This document shows positions 8,294 through 19,455 of a stretch of DNA of 20,902 nucleotides, piece by piece. The translations under genes were made by a program, and so were the position numbers. The notes below the pieces were generated by a model. That model made no database searches and was not told where the DNA came from. It saw nothing but the letters and a program-made list of their open reading frames with translations. Within the stretch, counting starts at the first letter, position 1; every line of letters begins with the position of its first letter. The stretch comes from Phoronis ovalis (lineage: Eukaryota > Phoronida > Phoronidae): positions 1 through 20,902 of the forward strand of contig JAOXYB010108714.1 of NCBI GenBank assembly GCA_028565635.1, given 5' to 3'.

Positions 8294-8355
8294 GTTTTTA
8301 CATGCATGCGAACCTTATGTATAGCAATTATGTAGATATATATATCTTCTGATAT
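8294..8355. repeat. Direct repeat A, copy 1
   Basis: This is a 62-bp sequence containing ACATGCATGCGAACCTTATG, repeated at 8552-8613. Confidence 0.9.
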
Positions 8356-8371
8356 ATATCTTCTGATATAT

Positions 8372-8550
8372 ATACTTTTTTAAATAACGTATACTTATGT
8401 AAACAATTTTTATACTAGTATATATACAAACCAATACTTTTGTAAACATTTCCTTAATAGTACATTCATTTCTATAGAATTTATTAGTATGTAATAAAAT
8501 CATTATTATTATTATTTTAATTCATATTTAGCCTAAATTACGAAACCCAT
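8372..8550. repeat. Direct repeat B, copy 1
   Basis: The first 108 bp (8372-8479), beginning ATACTTTTTTAAATAACGTA, are almost identical to 9076-9183. The remainder, with an ATT microsatellite and CATATTTAGCCTAAATTACG, matches 9222-9297. Confidence 0.9.
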
Positions 8551-8551
8551 A

Positions 8552-8613
8552 GTTTTTACATGCATGCGAACCTTATGTATAGCAATTATGTAGATATATA
8601 TATCTTCTGATAT
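8552..8613. repeat. Direct repeat A, copy 2
   Basis: This copy matches 8294-8355 along its length. It is the same 62-bp block, placed directly after repeat B copy 1. Confidence 0.9.
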
Positions 8614-9075
8614 TTTCCGCTATGGAGTTACTTTATTTGCGGTATGCATGCGACTTTGTTATCCTTGTATTTCTGGGCCATTTTAGAAATAGTTTTTCTC
8701 TTTTTTAATCCAAAGCAAATCAGCTGCCTTATATTTGGCATTTTTGCCATAATTTTTTAAGTACATTGTGTCTGAAGTTAAATGCGCCCAGTTAAACCAT
8801 AGTCTCTTTACTATGTAATATTACTGAGTTGTGTAAGGCAACTTTTAATAACCGCTTATATTTAACTTGTGGGCTCTGGCAAAATTTATGACATAACAGC
8901 ACAACCTGAGTATAACATAACTGTAAAATGTTATATTATTATTTTCCATATTTCATAAGTCAAACTATATATTTTAGTAAACAATTTATAGTTCTGTAAA
9001 CATTTTTGTAGTAGTATATCCAAAAGATACACATTTTTAAACATTTTCTATTTCCTATATTTCATGTCAAGCTAT
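8614..9075. repeat. Spacer between B copies, with degenerate tandem words
   Basis: No coding frame of note. From about 8940 the pattern CATATTTCAT-AAACTATATATTTT-GTAAACATTTT recurs loosely and leads into repeat B copy 2. Confidence 0.4.
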
Positions 9076-9297
9076 ATACTTTTTTAAATAACGTATACTT
9101 ATGTAAACAATTTCTATACTAGTATATATACAAACCAATACTTTTGTAAACATTTCCTTAATAGTACATTCATTTCTATAGAAGTAGATTAGTTTTGTAC
9201 ACAGTCGTGTACTTATGTGTATTTATTAGTATGTAATAAAATTATTATTACTATTATTATTTTAATTCATATTTAGCCTAAATTACGAATACCATAA
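9076..9297. repeat. Direct repeat B, copy 2, with a 38-bp insertion
   Basis: It matches 8372-8550 except for an extra 38 bp at 9184-9221 (GTAGATTAGTTTTGTACACA and onward), or a deletion of these in copy 1. Degenerate relatives of its CTATATACTTTT...GTAAACA words occur just upstream (about 8940-9070). Confidence 0.9.
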
Positions 9298-9907
9298 TTT
9301 TATAACAGTCCAGTATTTAGCCGGGCTCGATGTGGTAGCCATCTTGGATTTCATCAGATATAAAACTGCAATTTCAAAACATTGGTACATTACTTCGATT
9401 TTATGGCTCTATTAATTTTTCAAGTACTAATAAGTTTTCTAAAAATATGAAATGTTTATAGATATTATCAGTAAAATGTAGCTGATATGTAATTTTAAAA
9501 TTAAAAAAAAATCAGAAATGCTATATTTCGCAAAAATTCAAGCTCTCATAAATGTTATAATAATAACATAATTTGAACTTTTGTTAATTTTAGTTAAAAC
9601 TGTAAATAATTAATTAATCTACAGTGCAAAATTTAAAAACTACACTTTGAAGTGGTGCGTTTATTTGTCACAATAGTATGCATTTTATTGCCTTTGATAC
9701 AGAATGCTGTAGAATGCTGAAAATCTCCTTTCACATTTGTACAGTTTAATGAGTTCAGTTTTAATTCGTACTGGGAGGAAGAAATTACGGGATAAGTAAA
9801 AATAGTTTTCATTATACAGTGTGATAAAATATGATTTTTTTGTACTCGCACAATAACCTTGAATATTAGTTGTTAATTTTGTGTATTGATAACATAACTA
9901 AATCCAA
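9298..9907. other. AT-rich sequence without a supported gene
   Basis: It contains the lone GCCATCTTGG motif near 9338 and a 72-codon minus-strand frame at 9851-9633 with no domain, signal or matching splice sites. I see nothing else. Confidence 0.4.
9336..9355. repeat. Isolated GCCATCTTGGATTT motif
   Basis: A single copy of the GCCATCTTGGATT core (9338-9350) that is repeated many times in 1353-2560 occurs here alone, in the reverse orientation relative to the left arm there. Confidence 0.5.
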
Positions 9908-9979
9908 CTACTCTCTGGTATTGTCGTACTGATAACGACGCCCGCGTTTATTCATTATAATTTTACCGTAAAATAAACT
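9908..9979 (-). CDS. Possible terminal exon joining the candidate at 10395
   Basis: After CATCTTTAG (AG at 9981-9980) a phase 0 frame reads SLFYGKIIMNKRGRRYQYDN, then TRE and TAG (9910-9908), 23 residues in all. The phase matches the exit of the exon at 10283, and the local G+C is higher than around it. The joined product would end basic. The evidence is only phase, splice signals and composition. Confidence 0.3.
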   Translation of the reverse strand, partial: SLFYGKIIMNKRGRRYQYDNTRE

Positions 9980-10282
9980 CTAAAGATGAGACACTGATTC
10001 TAGTATGTTAAGCAAGTATGACCTATTATGATTATACAAACCAGTATGTAATCGTTGCTTAAAATAGAATGATATTTCGTAGTTTTGCTCAATACTTTAT
10101 TAACGTCTCACGTGGAAACGCCTTGATTATAAGAGATAAAATTACCAAAAAAAAAACACGACCAACAACTAAATTAATAATTAAAGTGTAAAAAATAAGA
10201 TATTAAAAAAGAATAAAACAACAAGCATTTAAAACATAATTCTAAAAAATGCGCTTTAAAATATTGAAAATATTGCACATAC

Positions 10283-10395
10283 CTTAAATATTGTTTTTAT
10301 ATCCATCAGTGTTCTATCAGATACGACATGGTTACATTCGATACGTCTGTTAGCATGTATATTCATAAACTCGATCATCATAGGCATGGGATCTC
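10283..10395 (-). CDS. Exon candidate of an unrecognised gene
   Basis: A 113-nt stretch between an AG (10397-10396, after TTAATGGTTAAG) and a near-consensus donor AAG|GTATGT (GT at 10282-10281) is open for 37 codons in one frame only. It reads MPMMIEFMNIHANRR near its start and VVSDRTLMDIKTIFK at its end. The entry phase is 1 and the exit phase 0. The codon just before the acceptor is TAA, so coding must start at the acceptor or at an internal ATG. A better pyrimidine-rich acceptor lies 32 nt upstream (TGTGTTTTTGTGCAG) and would make the first bases untranslated. I do not recognise the protein. Its exit phase does not fit the exon at 7341. Confidence 0.4.
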
Positions 10396-13300
10396 CTTAA
10401 CCATTAATAAAATGATATTGCTGTCAACTGCACAAAAACACAGTCATCTCATTCATAAATAATAGCAGACTGTTAAAAAAAATAATAAAGACTAGATATT
10501 TAGGGCAATGTCTGGAGGTGTCTCTTCGTGTTAAAATTAAACAATATATTTTCCAATTGCATTTAAATACTCCTCATGGAAATTAACGTTTTGATAAGGT
10601 GGTATCGTCTTCATACAAAATTAATAGTACAGAATTCTAAAAAAAATAAGTTGGTATGGAAGACGGTGCCAGCGAAACACTGACGTACAAATGCAAGATT
10701 ATAAAATTGAATACAAGAGTGGAGTTATTTCTATTTACTTATATCATATATGTAGAATATAACATAGGAAGTAGATAAGAAGAGAAAGAAAACGGCACCA
10801 GAAACGCAGCATGATGCCACGTGGAAGATTTTTTTTTTTTTGCATTTACCTGTCAGTATTGATTATTTGTAGCCACATCAGGTTAAAATGTTTGCCAACA
10901 GGTACGTCAATGTTGTAAATAAATGTTTAATGGTGATACGCAAATCTTTCACAGGTAATATTTTTTGTTTCTCCCACTCGTACTGCACCGAATAGTTTTG
11001 CACGTAATAAGATACTATAATTACTATAAATTTCAAACAACTATCCCACGCTCCGTGTCAACTTAAAAATCGAATGCTATTTTTGGAACTATAATAATTT
11101 AGTTGCAATAGTCCCAAGCTATTTCTACCGTTTTTGCGGAAAAATATCGAATTATTTTTTATCAACGTGAGTGCTATAATACTCAACATGATTTCAAATT
11201 ATTTAAAGGTGTCTATTTTTATTAAAGTTCCTGTTGTTTTGCAAATTATAGATTGGCTATAACAGAGTGTAGCTCAAAGTTTGACCCCAGTCAGTATCCC
11301 GGAGGGCACTTCACAAATTTTTGGGTAGGGGTGTGTGGCCGGATTATCTCATCTATTTTTTTCTTGCTAAAAACCAGTTTCCTTAACTTTTTTGCTAAAA
11401 AACACGGTTGCTAATTTTATGTGTATTGGAAAACCGACTAGCTAATAATGAAAAACCGGGTTTGCTGAATTAGTTTAAGTCAATGTTATAAGGGTATTAC
11501 AAAAAAGAAAAACTATTTATCAATGATAGTTTTTATGTACTTCATAATAAATATAATTTATACTTGTTCAAAAGGCACACGAGCCTTGTACTGATTTTCT
11601 GCTTGAAGCATATATAAGATAGATTTTTCTCTGAACCAATTTTCTAAGTTATTTTATCTGCAGCACCCGGTCCACTGATTGATTTATTTAGTCAATGTTG
11701 GGTCTTGTCTAGTCAATTTCTAATCAATATATAAATATACAAATAGATAAGTGAAGGTCATATTCTGATGATTACTGTGATCCAATTGTGGTACGATTCG
11801 AATGCTTATTGTCGACAAATGGATAATTGTAACGATGATTTGTGAAACAAATTTTCTTAAAAACCACATGACACATTTGAAAATTTTAACAACTTGAATT
11901 CTGGTTATAAATCACGCATGCTGACAAAATGTTGAAAAATAGTTTCACCATTTTTCCCACTATAAAAAAAGTTTAAAATATGTACGATTTTTAGGGAGAC
12001 ATGGACACCTGGATAATTTGTCAGATTATCATTACATTAATAAAAAGCTTACATATTTTTTTTGATACTACTAGTTTTAATTCTAATGGCAATATTAATT
12101 TAATGCATTACTTAAAATTTTGGCAGTTTTTATTTACTCTAAATACTTTTTATTAGCAATAAAAAATTAGAAATATATCAGTTTGCTTTTAAAGTATATA
12201 AATATTGAAAATATGATAATGTGGGTACTGCAGTAATTTTTCAAATTAAAGATTTCTGCCAATTTTTTTTAACCACCCTGTCTTGCACATTAATGATTAC
12301 TAGCACTAGTAATTGCACTTTTAAAATTCTTAGTATAAGGGCACCTCATACACTTTTTTACCACATTTATTTGTACCAAAGGTTAATATAATATTTTTTA
12401 AGGTAGAAAATTTCTTTAAACTTACATACCATCCACAGGCCATATATTAATACCCGTTGTGCGTTTTTTAAATGTTCAGTTTGCTCACAAGCAAATTATT
12501 TCATCTAAACTAGTAATTTAATAATCAATTGTAAATATTTACTCTGAAATTAACCAGGCCAAATAGTTGAATGTCAGATCTATATTCAAAATTTTAAATA
12601 GAATTGGGATTTGTCTATTTGGTACACGTATTTACATATTCATTCATTTGTTAGCAGTTACAGTTATTCATGTTTACTTTTTAACATTTACTTTAAACAT
12701 TTAATTATTATAGTAATTTAAAGTTAATACTTTCATTAATAAATAGAAAATATTTAGATATTTTATTAGTGAATATTCTCTCTGATAAATATTACAAATA
12801 CAATTTTTTGAGAAAATTGGCAGCGTGCTTCACGGAATAAACAATACAGCAGTGTGCTTCACAGAATAAGTAATACATACAGAATTTTAACCACATTATT
12901 TAAGATGTGCATTTTATTTAAAACATTCCTTTTTAAGATTTTACTACGTTACGTTTATCCCGGACTACAATTGTGCCATAATAATTATATGGCCATAGAC
13001 CTTTAAGACTTATCCTTACTACAGGATTGAAGTCTGTTGTCTTACCAATCCATGTCTGCCATTTTATTAATTTGGCCAGAAGTCTACATTAGGAATCAAC
13101 ACCACAATTTTTAAACATTTAAGTTCAATATCTGAATTTAAGATAATCTACGCCTACTGCTAAATACTTGTAACTCAGAAGAATGGTAATTTAGGTGTAA
13201 TTACACCAAGGTAAATACCACAGAAAACAAATTTCAATGGATACGAAGATTTACTGCTTTATTGAAGAGGCTGATAATGTCTACAGAATATCTAGACATT

Positions 13301-13647
13301 CATTCTTTAAAAAACTGGATTAATAAATCAAACATTTAATCCGAGTAAACTACCTAAAAAATGTAAAATTACCCAATCAACTAAAAGTTTACAAGAACAT
13401 TCAGCAAAACTAAAACACACATGCTAATAAAAACAATTAATATAAAAACATGCAGAAATATTACACAATAAAACAGTATTACAGTATTAGTACCAGTTAT
13501 GACCAAAGTGATTAAAAACATCATTTAAGTTGTTTTGAGAGCCTTTTTCCAAGTTAAAAGTTATATATATGTTCACAAAAATCATTAAAAATTGTACTAA
13601 ACTTTATCTTAGGAAATATATTTTCTATTAAAGAAAAGGCTTAAGAT
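10396..13647. other. AT-rich intergenic stretch without a supported gene
   Basis: About 3.2 kb separate the unrecognised exon candidate from the CDT1 3' region. It contains a 28-bp tandem pair at 12821-12877, a patch near 11270-11470 with repeated TTGCTAAAAA and AACCGG words that looks like a decayed repeat, and short chance open frames. No RNA gene or convincing exon pair was seen. Confidence 0.5.
12821..12877. repeat. 28-bp tandem pair
   Basis: CAGCGTGCTTCACGGAATAA (12821 onward) recurs as CAGTGTGCTTCACAGAATAA (12850 onward). The two 28-bp units are 29 bp apart with about four differences. Confidence 0.75.
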
Positions 13648-14196
13648 TTATAAAGTATACAATGTTCTGTCTTGAATTAATAACATGGCAAAAAAACATT
13701 TACAAAAACCACCTTTTTTAAAATTCAATACATATTCGGAGTGGTTTACAAATTTTAAACAGCTGAACGTTGTGTACAGATAAAAATCTTTATTAATTTT
13801 AATGACAAAATGTTTATATTGGTTACATTGTATCAGTGGGTATTGATATCTAGAACAGCTAGAAAATCTTTTGGTGCGGGTGTTAAAAATATTGCAAGAA
13901 CCACTGAATGTTTTGATTTTCAAGGAACATGTTTTTATCAAATTGCAATAAATTTTACATAATTCATAAATAAGTCTTAAAACAGTGCTGTAACTTAGTC
14001 CATAGTACTGCATGCAGAAAATATATATTAAGTTAATCCAATTTGAAAATGACTTTATATTTAAAAACTTGATCAACCCTCTTGGACAACTTTGAGGTAT
14101 TTCTAACATGACATTGATGTTTACTTTTTTAATATCCAAATGACATTCAAAACAGTTTTCCCATTTAGTTTTTCTAAATTTTTCTTTCTGGAACAC
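13648..14196 (-). other. Unexplained long open frame in the presumed CDT1 3' UTR
   Basis: An open frame of 182 codons begins inside the last CDT1 codons in another frame and runs to 13648. Its first usable start is GTG. The only ATG near its 5' end (14203-14201) is in a different frame. The translation has 14 cysteines, many Ile, Phe, Lys and Asn, no hydrophobic signal and no family I recognise. In DNA this rich in A and T such a length is unlikely by chance at any one place but not impossible in a 21-kb window. It may be a relic, an unrecognised 3' exon or chance. I do not call it a gene. Confidence 0.2.
13789..13794 (-). terminator. Candidate CDT1 poly(A) signal (AATAAA)
   Basis: This AATAAA on the minus strand lies about 410 nt after the CDT1 stop codon and is the first canonical hexamer I found there. 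A second one is at 13263-13258. No transcript evidence is available to choose between them. Confidence 0.3.
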
Positions 14197-14203
14197 AACA
14201 GCA

Positions 14204-14367
14204 TTAGTAATAAGCTTTATTTTTTAAAGCACCTTTGAGTCGGTTTGTAACATCATTCAGATCCGTCTCTTTATTCAGTTTTAAAAAATGTCCTTTTCTT
14301 ATACATACACTTGATAACCAATTAGGAACAAGTTCTCTCAGAAGAACGAGATGAGCATGGGCCTCAA
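14204..14367 (-). CDS. CDT1: CDT1, last coding exon with stop codon
   Basis: The acceptor is ATGTTTTTCAG (AG at 14369-14368). The exon starts TT|GAG, completing a Val codon with the leftover G of the previous exon, and runs 53 residues to TAA at 14206-14204. The segment HLVLLRELVPNWLS is nearly the same as human CDT1 HLLLLSELLPDWLS. It is followed by IRKGHFLKLN, matching the human IRTDTYVKLD, and by DLNDVTNRL near the end. These are the last helix and wing of the MCM-binding domain. The protein ends a few residues after the domain, as usual for the family. The three exons together give 121 residues with no frameshift or in-frame stop, so the gene looks intact over this part. Confidence 0.93.
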
Positions 14368-16509
14368 CTGAAAAACATAGGTACCAAATAAATTTAAATT
14401 TCAATTGTACATGTGCACATGATATCTTGACTTTAAATTCAAATTGTTACTCATAAGAGGATTAGAGACAATCCCTGTATCATCTAAAATTTATTCAGTT
14501 TAATGTCTGACTGGAATGGGGAATAATAAATATGGTTCTCATGATAGAATGTCATATCCGTGTCTAACTTAAAATTACCGTTATGAAACATTGTTTGCTT
14601 GATACCTGGCTAAATTTTGCAGTTTTACATTTTGCATTTATACAATGGTTGTAGATCTGCATAATGTACAACTGCTAAATTTAGGATCATGTTCATGATG
14701 GACTAATGTAAAAATTACTATATGATGCCGACTGATATCAAACATTTGTGATTTCCTTGATTAGATACTTAGTGAAATCTGGTAATTGTATACCTATATG
14801 ATGTCAATCTCACTAAAGTTAGAATTTGTGACATATTTTATATGTTATATACAGTGTGATAGGATGCTATCTAAAGGTGACTTAGAATAACCTTCCACCC
14901 GAATACTTGTGTTGTTCGTAGAGTTCACACTTGCGTTATATTATCTATAGTGATAACATGCTGGTGAACAATATAAATTAGCTGTAAATCAAAACAAAGG
15001 CCCATGATCCACATAGCTTGCTGGGCTATATTTTGAAACCAATGGCACTTGGGCACAATTTGGAGTCAACTCAATTAATGAATGTTTGATTGTAAAAAAA
15101 GGTCCACTACTTGAAGTCATATTTTAAGTTATCCTAGTCAAAATCGTACTTGATCTTTATTTTGACCTGACTCTGACTTGCAACAGTTTCTGTATCGATC
15201 AGTTTTCAAGAGATGAGTAGCTGAACATGAGAACAAAATAAAGACCAATACGCTATATTGGATGCGATCCAGTCCAAAATTGAACTGATCTATATTACCC
15301 TATGCCTAACATGATAAAATGAACATGTTATTGGTAAACCCCAAACATAGCATTAGCTTGCTGCTATATTTAAATGCCAGCAAACTAAAAAGCAGATAAT
15401 AAAAAGTTTTCGTAACTTTAAAAAAAATAGTATCACTATAATACCCAATTATTTTTTAATTCAATTTGAAATTGAATTATTGCAATCTTGAAAAGTTCAG
15501 ATTAATGGTAATTTCAGAATATTTTAATAACTTCTAAACAAGAAAATACTTTTAATAAAAGAGAAAGGATTGGTAACAGGGCATAAGTCTCACATGAGCA
15601 TAAATTTGCATGTGTTTGTGACGCATGAGGAAATACAATATCTTGCATGATAAAAGGATTAGCAGCATTACAGAAGGCTGACATGAGTATGTAGTATACA
15701 GGATGGAAAAGGAAATGCAATAAGTTGTAAACTGACCAAATCAACAACAACAGACAAGATGAAAACAGTATTCCTCCAAAATGAATACATCCTCAGCCTG
15801 ACATGAAACTGCAATTAGTCAGGCATCAGTCTGACGAAAATATGTGGTAGTATAATAAACTGCTGATGAGAAGCAAATTGTCTTATCTACATATCAGTTT
15901 GACATAATTACAAGGACATAATAAACTGTAGATGATACGTGAAATATCACAAAATACTCTTTGCAAATTGACAATCTACTGTAACATCTTTTTAATTATA
16001 ATTTCAAAAAATGGGCTAGACAATTATTACATTCTGAAATTCATAAGTACACATTCATTACACGAACAGCAACAATAACAATTTAAAAAGAAATGAATTC
16101 TACATCTACGGCTGAGTCTCATGTCTAGTCAAGTGTAACTGAAAGTATGTAACATGTACATAGTTAAATCATAATTGCAACACAAACAGGTAATTATTAT
16201 AGTACAGGTATAACAATGGGTCGCTTATTTTTGATACTTGAAAAAACAACAAAACAATTCCAGTAATATATACTACAATGATTACTAGTGAAGTATAACT
16301 CACCAGGAATTTTTGACAAGTCAAAACACATTTACCATCAAATGCAGTGAAACGTGGCTAGGTGTTATTGTGCTTAACTGTACTCAAGCTGCATGATTTA
16401 TTGAGAAATAAGTGAATAATTGTGAGAAAAATGTTTCCTAATATCGTCAATACACCGGATGCATGTCCTGAATTATTGCAACTCAAAAAATATAAATCTA
16501 CAAACATAC
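14368..16509 (-). other. CDT1 last intron, 2.1 kb
   Basis: This is a GT-AG intron (donor GTATGT at 16509-16504, acceptor TTTTTCAG ending at 14368). The content is AT-rich and otherwise featureless. A 78-codon minus-strand frame at 15750-15514 lacks domain signals and is read as chance. Confidence 0.85.
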
Positions 16510-16598
16510 CAACACCTAATGCTGATTTATAGCTTTCAACTACTTTTTGAACCACCAGATCTTCTGCAAGCGCATTTTTCTTCTCAGTTACAAAATAT
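16510..16598 (-). CDS. CDT1: CDT1, penultimate coding exon (C-terminal winged helix)
   Basis: The exon is 89 nt. The acceptor is TTGGCTTCAG (AG at 16600-16599) and the donor GTGTTG|GTATGT is close to consensus. It starts with the third base of the split Thr codon, encodes 29 residues (YFVTEKKNAL through ESYKSALGV) and leaves one G. The pattern F-V-[ST]-E-[KR]-K-x-A-L matches human CDT1 FVSERKPAL, and the following helix aligns without a gap. It belongs to the MCM-binding winged helix. It sits 3,641 nt from the previous exon and 2,142 nt from the last one. Open frames on the plus strand over this interval are antisense shadows. Confidence 0.92.
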
Positions 16599-17533
16599 CT
16601 GAAGCCAACAGTGAAGGAAACATGGTTATTGCACATTTTTATAGTATTAAAAAAAAACTAACTCGAGAAATATTGTTTTTCTACATGATGACCTGTGATT
16701 TGAGTTATGATTTGAGAAAGTTTTGTCAAGTGCAAGTGAAAAATACTAACATATATACCTGAAAATATAAAAGTAAAATGTATTGAAAAGTTGAATAACA
16801 TTCTTTGACAATAGAAAATTTATGTTGTGCTTTATTATGAACAGATACATGCTATAACCTTGTAAAACACAGGTCAATGACGTTTATGAGTTGACCTACA
16901 TAAAAAATTGGGGCTAATAAATAATCCGATTAAAAATTGTACAAACAGACCCAGGTTATTTGAAATTAGAAGGTTGTTTGGGCCTATACATTCATTCACA
17001 CTTTCTATGATGTCAGGCATTACATACCAGTAATGTGTGCACGTACTATATTCTACTATTGCGCTTGTGACAAGAACGTAGCTGTGTGGTGGCACGTACG
17101 AGTGAGAAGATTTATATCTGATCCATTATAACTTTCTTTTGGGAATATAAGGCATATGCAATACACGAAGGCTTATCCAATACATGAAAGCTCTTTTATT
17201 GATAATCTATTAAACTGATGCATAAGAAATCATGTGATGCTCGCCAGCGAATCCGATTAGACGGAATTCACATTAACATTATATGCAACAAGGATCTTCA
17301 GATGGCTTGGGTTCTTTTGTGCTAGGTGAGGTAGAAGACAAAACAGCACCTCACAAATATTACTGGCAATGATACAGACATGCGGAAAATAGACAAATGC
17401 ATCATTTAACAGCACAACGAGAAAAGAGCACTCGTTGGAAAGTCATAATAAATTCAGTCATTACCTTGGATTTCTTTGAGTTTTATTGTTTTGTTACGTC
17501 TTGACACCCGTTTGCGTTCTCTTAAATAATTCT

Positions 17534-17745
17534 GTTCACATTACGAATTCTACAGATAGTAGGAATTAATCTTATGACCTTTGTATGAAGAATATGTGAA
17601 TAATGAGGTAAACATCGCCTAAAGTCAAAATCGATCGTCGCTCGTTTTTACCTCTGTGTTCACATTACAAATGATATTGTTAGAATGAATTAACAATATG
17701 ACCTTGACTACAAGAAAGTCTGCATAATGATTATCAAAGTACGAG
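17534..17745. repeat. Degenerate direct repeat, period about 124 bp, in a CDT1 intron
   Basis: GTTCACATTAC occurs at 17534 and 17658. In both copies it is followed by a GAATTAA word, TATGACCTT, a GAA-rich stretch and ATAATGA at similar offsets. The copies have diverged strongly. Confidence 0.5.
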
Positions 17746-18699
17746 TCGGGTGTTTGTGAGATGCAAAACAGCAACATGTTTTCGGTATAAAACTAATTAA
17801 AATAGTGCTCAATTTTTCAAATTCAAATGTCCCTTCCAAGTTCAACAGTACAATTAAAAGTTTAAATGGCAATAAAAGTTAGATAAACTAAATAAAAACA
17901 GACAAAACATGAAGGTTAAATTTGGTTGGAATTATCTTAGTCTGAGATCACAACATATTATCAACAGTAAACAACTTAGGTTAAGGAGAATAGTGCAGTA
18001 TGTATTTTTATTTTGAGCTCAAATTGAAAAGACATATACAATTGGACATTTTGAAAAGTTACTATAACTATGTAATGAAAATGTGTAATTTACATATCAA
18101 TTACATGATTATGTAATTAGTTAGTAGACAATTTTTGATAAAAGTTACTTATAATTAATTTCCAATAGGCATCTTGTGCTTAACTGATGTGCTTCTAAAA
18201 ACATGGAGAAAATGAAATTTTCCAAAATAATTAAGTCATATAACTTGGAACAAAATTCAAGAATTCTGTGACATCTTTTTTGATTATTGAGAAATATTTT
18301 TGTAGATTTTCAACTATGCATGGGTGTAATATTGTTTTTTGAACTTTGCACCAGGGTTAGGCCATACAGATTAAAGCTTTTACTTATAAATTTACAAAGA
18401 AGTTTACAGTATTCAGCTCTATTGATTGCTATCGATATGCTGCTTTAGCATTATTTTTACACAATACAAATTGTAGGTTAACAATATACGAAGTTTAATA
18501 GTGCACTAAAAAAAGTGGGGCATAAAAAAACTGGAAATATGTCAAAACTTGCCTTATCAAACATTTGGCCATACTAGATGCAATCATAAAATTGTTCAAT
18601 GCATATCATGTCGATTTGTTCTCATACAAGCCGAAGAAGAAAGAAATCTGTTCAACTGTTTTCAAAAATGAGTCAGAAATACATAACTAAAGTATATTT

Positions 18700-19455
18700 C
18701 ACAGATGTCACTGTTTATTGAACCACATATCTGATAACCTATTGCAAAAAAAATAAAATTATATGGTATATTTTAGTAAAGCAAAAGCGAAAATGGAATA
18801 TTTACCATTCTAAATTTGTGAATTTTTTAATGATAGATTTTTTTTGTAAAAAAATTTTAAAAACAACATATGTTAAATTGCTGTCCAAAATATGCGCCAC
18901 CTACATCTCATTCATTTGAACTAAAATAAATGATGATAACAACCACTTTTGTTAGGGCATAACTTCCAAAGTTAAAGAAGCCTTACTTTCAGATAGTCAA
19001 TCAATACACTAAAAAAGACTGGATAGGATATCATTTTTTTTAAATGTTCAAAACAATGTTTCCTTTGTAAACTACAAAAAGTGTAAGAATCATGTAAAAT
19101 GCAAACCTCTTATAATATTGTCCCCTTTGACACACCACCTTACATGGTATATCATAGCCATTCTATTGTTTACTGCTAAGTAGTCCTCCAAACAGTTCAG
19201 TCATGAATCCTGTAGGTGTCTGCTACTTGTCCAGTTCATATGTTTAAAAAAAATAACACAAATTCAAACAAACTGAATGTAGGTGGCTATATAACATGGA
19301 ATTTCAAAAATAGTTTATTTTCTAGAAATTGTTTTCATTAGAAAATTCATAAATTTAGAATGGTAAATATTTTGTTTTCACTTAGGCTTTACTAGAATAT
19401 ATGGGTAATAATTTTAGTCTGCAATATGCAATGAAATGTGAGTGACATCTATCAT
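18700..19455. repeat. Fold-back (inverted) repeat in a CDT1 intron
   Basis: The left arm (about 18700-18930) and right arm (about 19262-19455) are imperfect reverse complements. The best-matched parts are AATATTTACCATTCTAAATT (18798-18817) against its reverse complement near 19350-19370, TAGTAAAGC against GCTTTACTA (19386-19394), and CCACCTACAT against its complement near 19277-19286. Outside the arms, related words (ATCATAAAATTGTTCA at about 18585 and 19459) are in direct orientation. No coding capacity; a MITE-like element is likely. Confidence 0.6.

Noticed and set aside
10656-10778. Plus-strand ATG frame of about 40 codons
   Set aside because: It is short, with no signal, domain or conserved context; chance is likely.
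10860-10960. A minus-strand exon-like piece ending TGACAG|GTAAAT
   Set aside because: The only open frame has an upstream stop with no AG acceptor between, and no sensible start.
11790-11815. GATTCGAAT as a possible tRNA T-arm
   Set aside because: No acceptor stem, D-arm or anticodon arm can be placed around it.
12430-12500. A short minus-strand exon-like piece ending at GGATG|GTATGT
   Set aside because: It is only about 18 codons, the acceptor is weak and no phase-compatible partner was found.
14204-14240. Possible programmed frameshift at a T-TTA-AAA heptamer near the CDT1 stop
   Set aside because: The heptamer fits a -1 shift, but the -1 frame meets a stop at once, and the long downstream frame is +1. 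The CDT1 C-terminus is already of normal length.
16547-16762. Plus-strand frame of 71 codons
   Set aside because: It overlaps the CDT1 penultimate exon in antisense and is a shadow of it.
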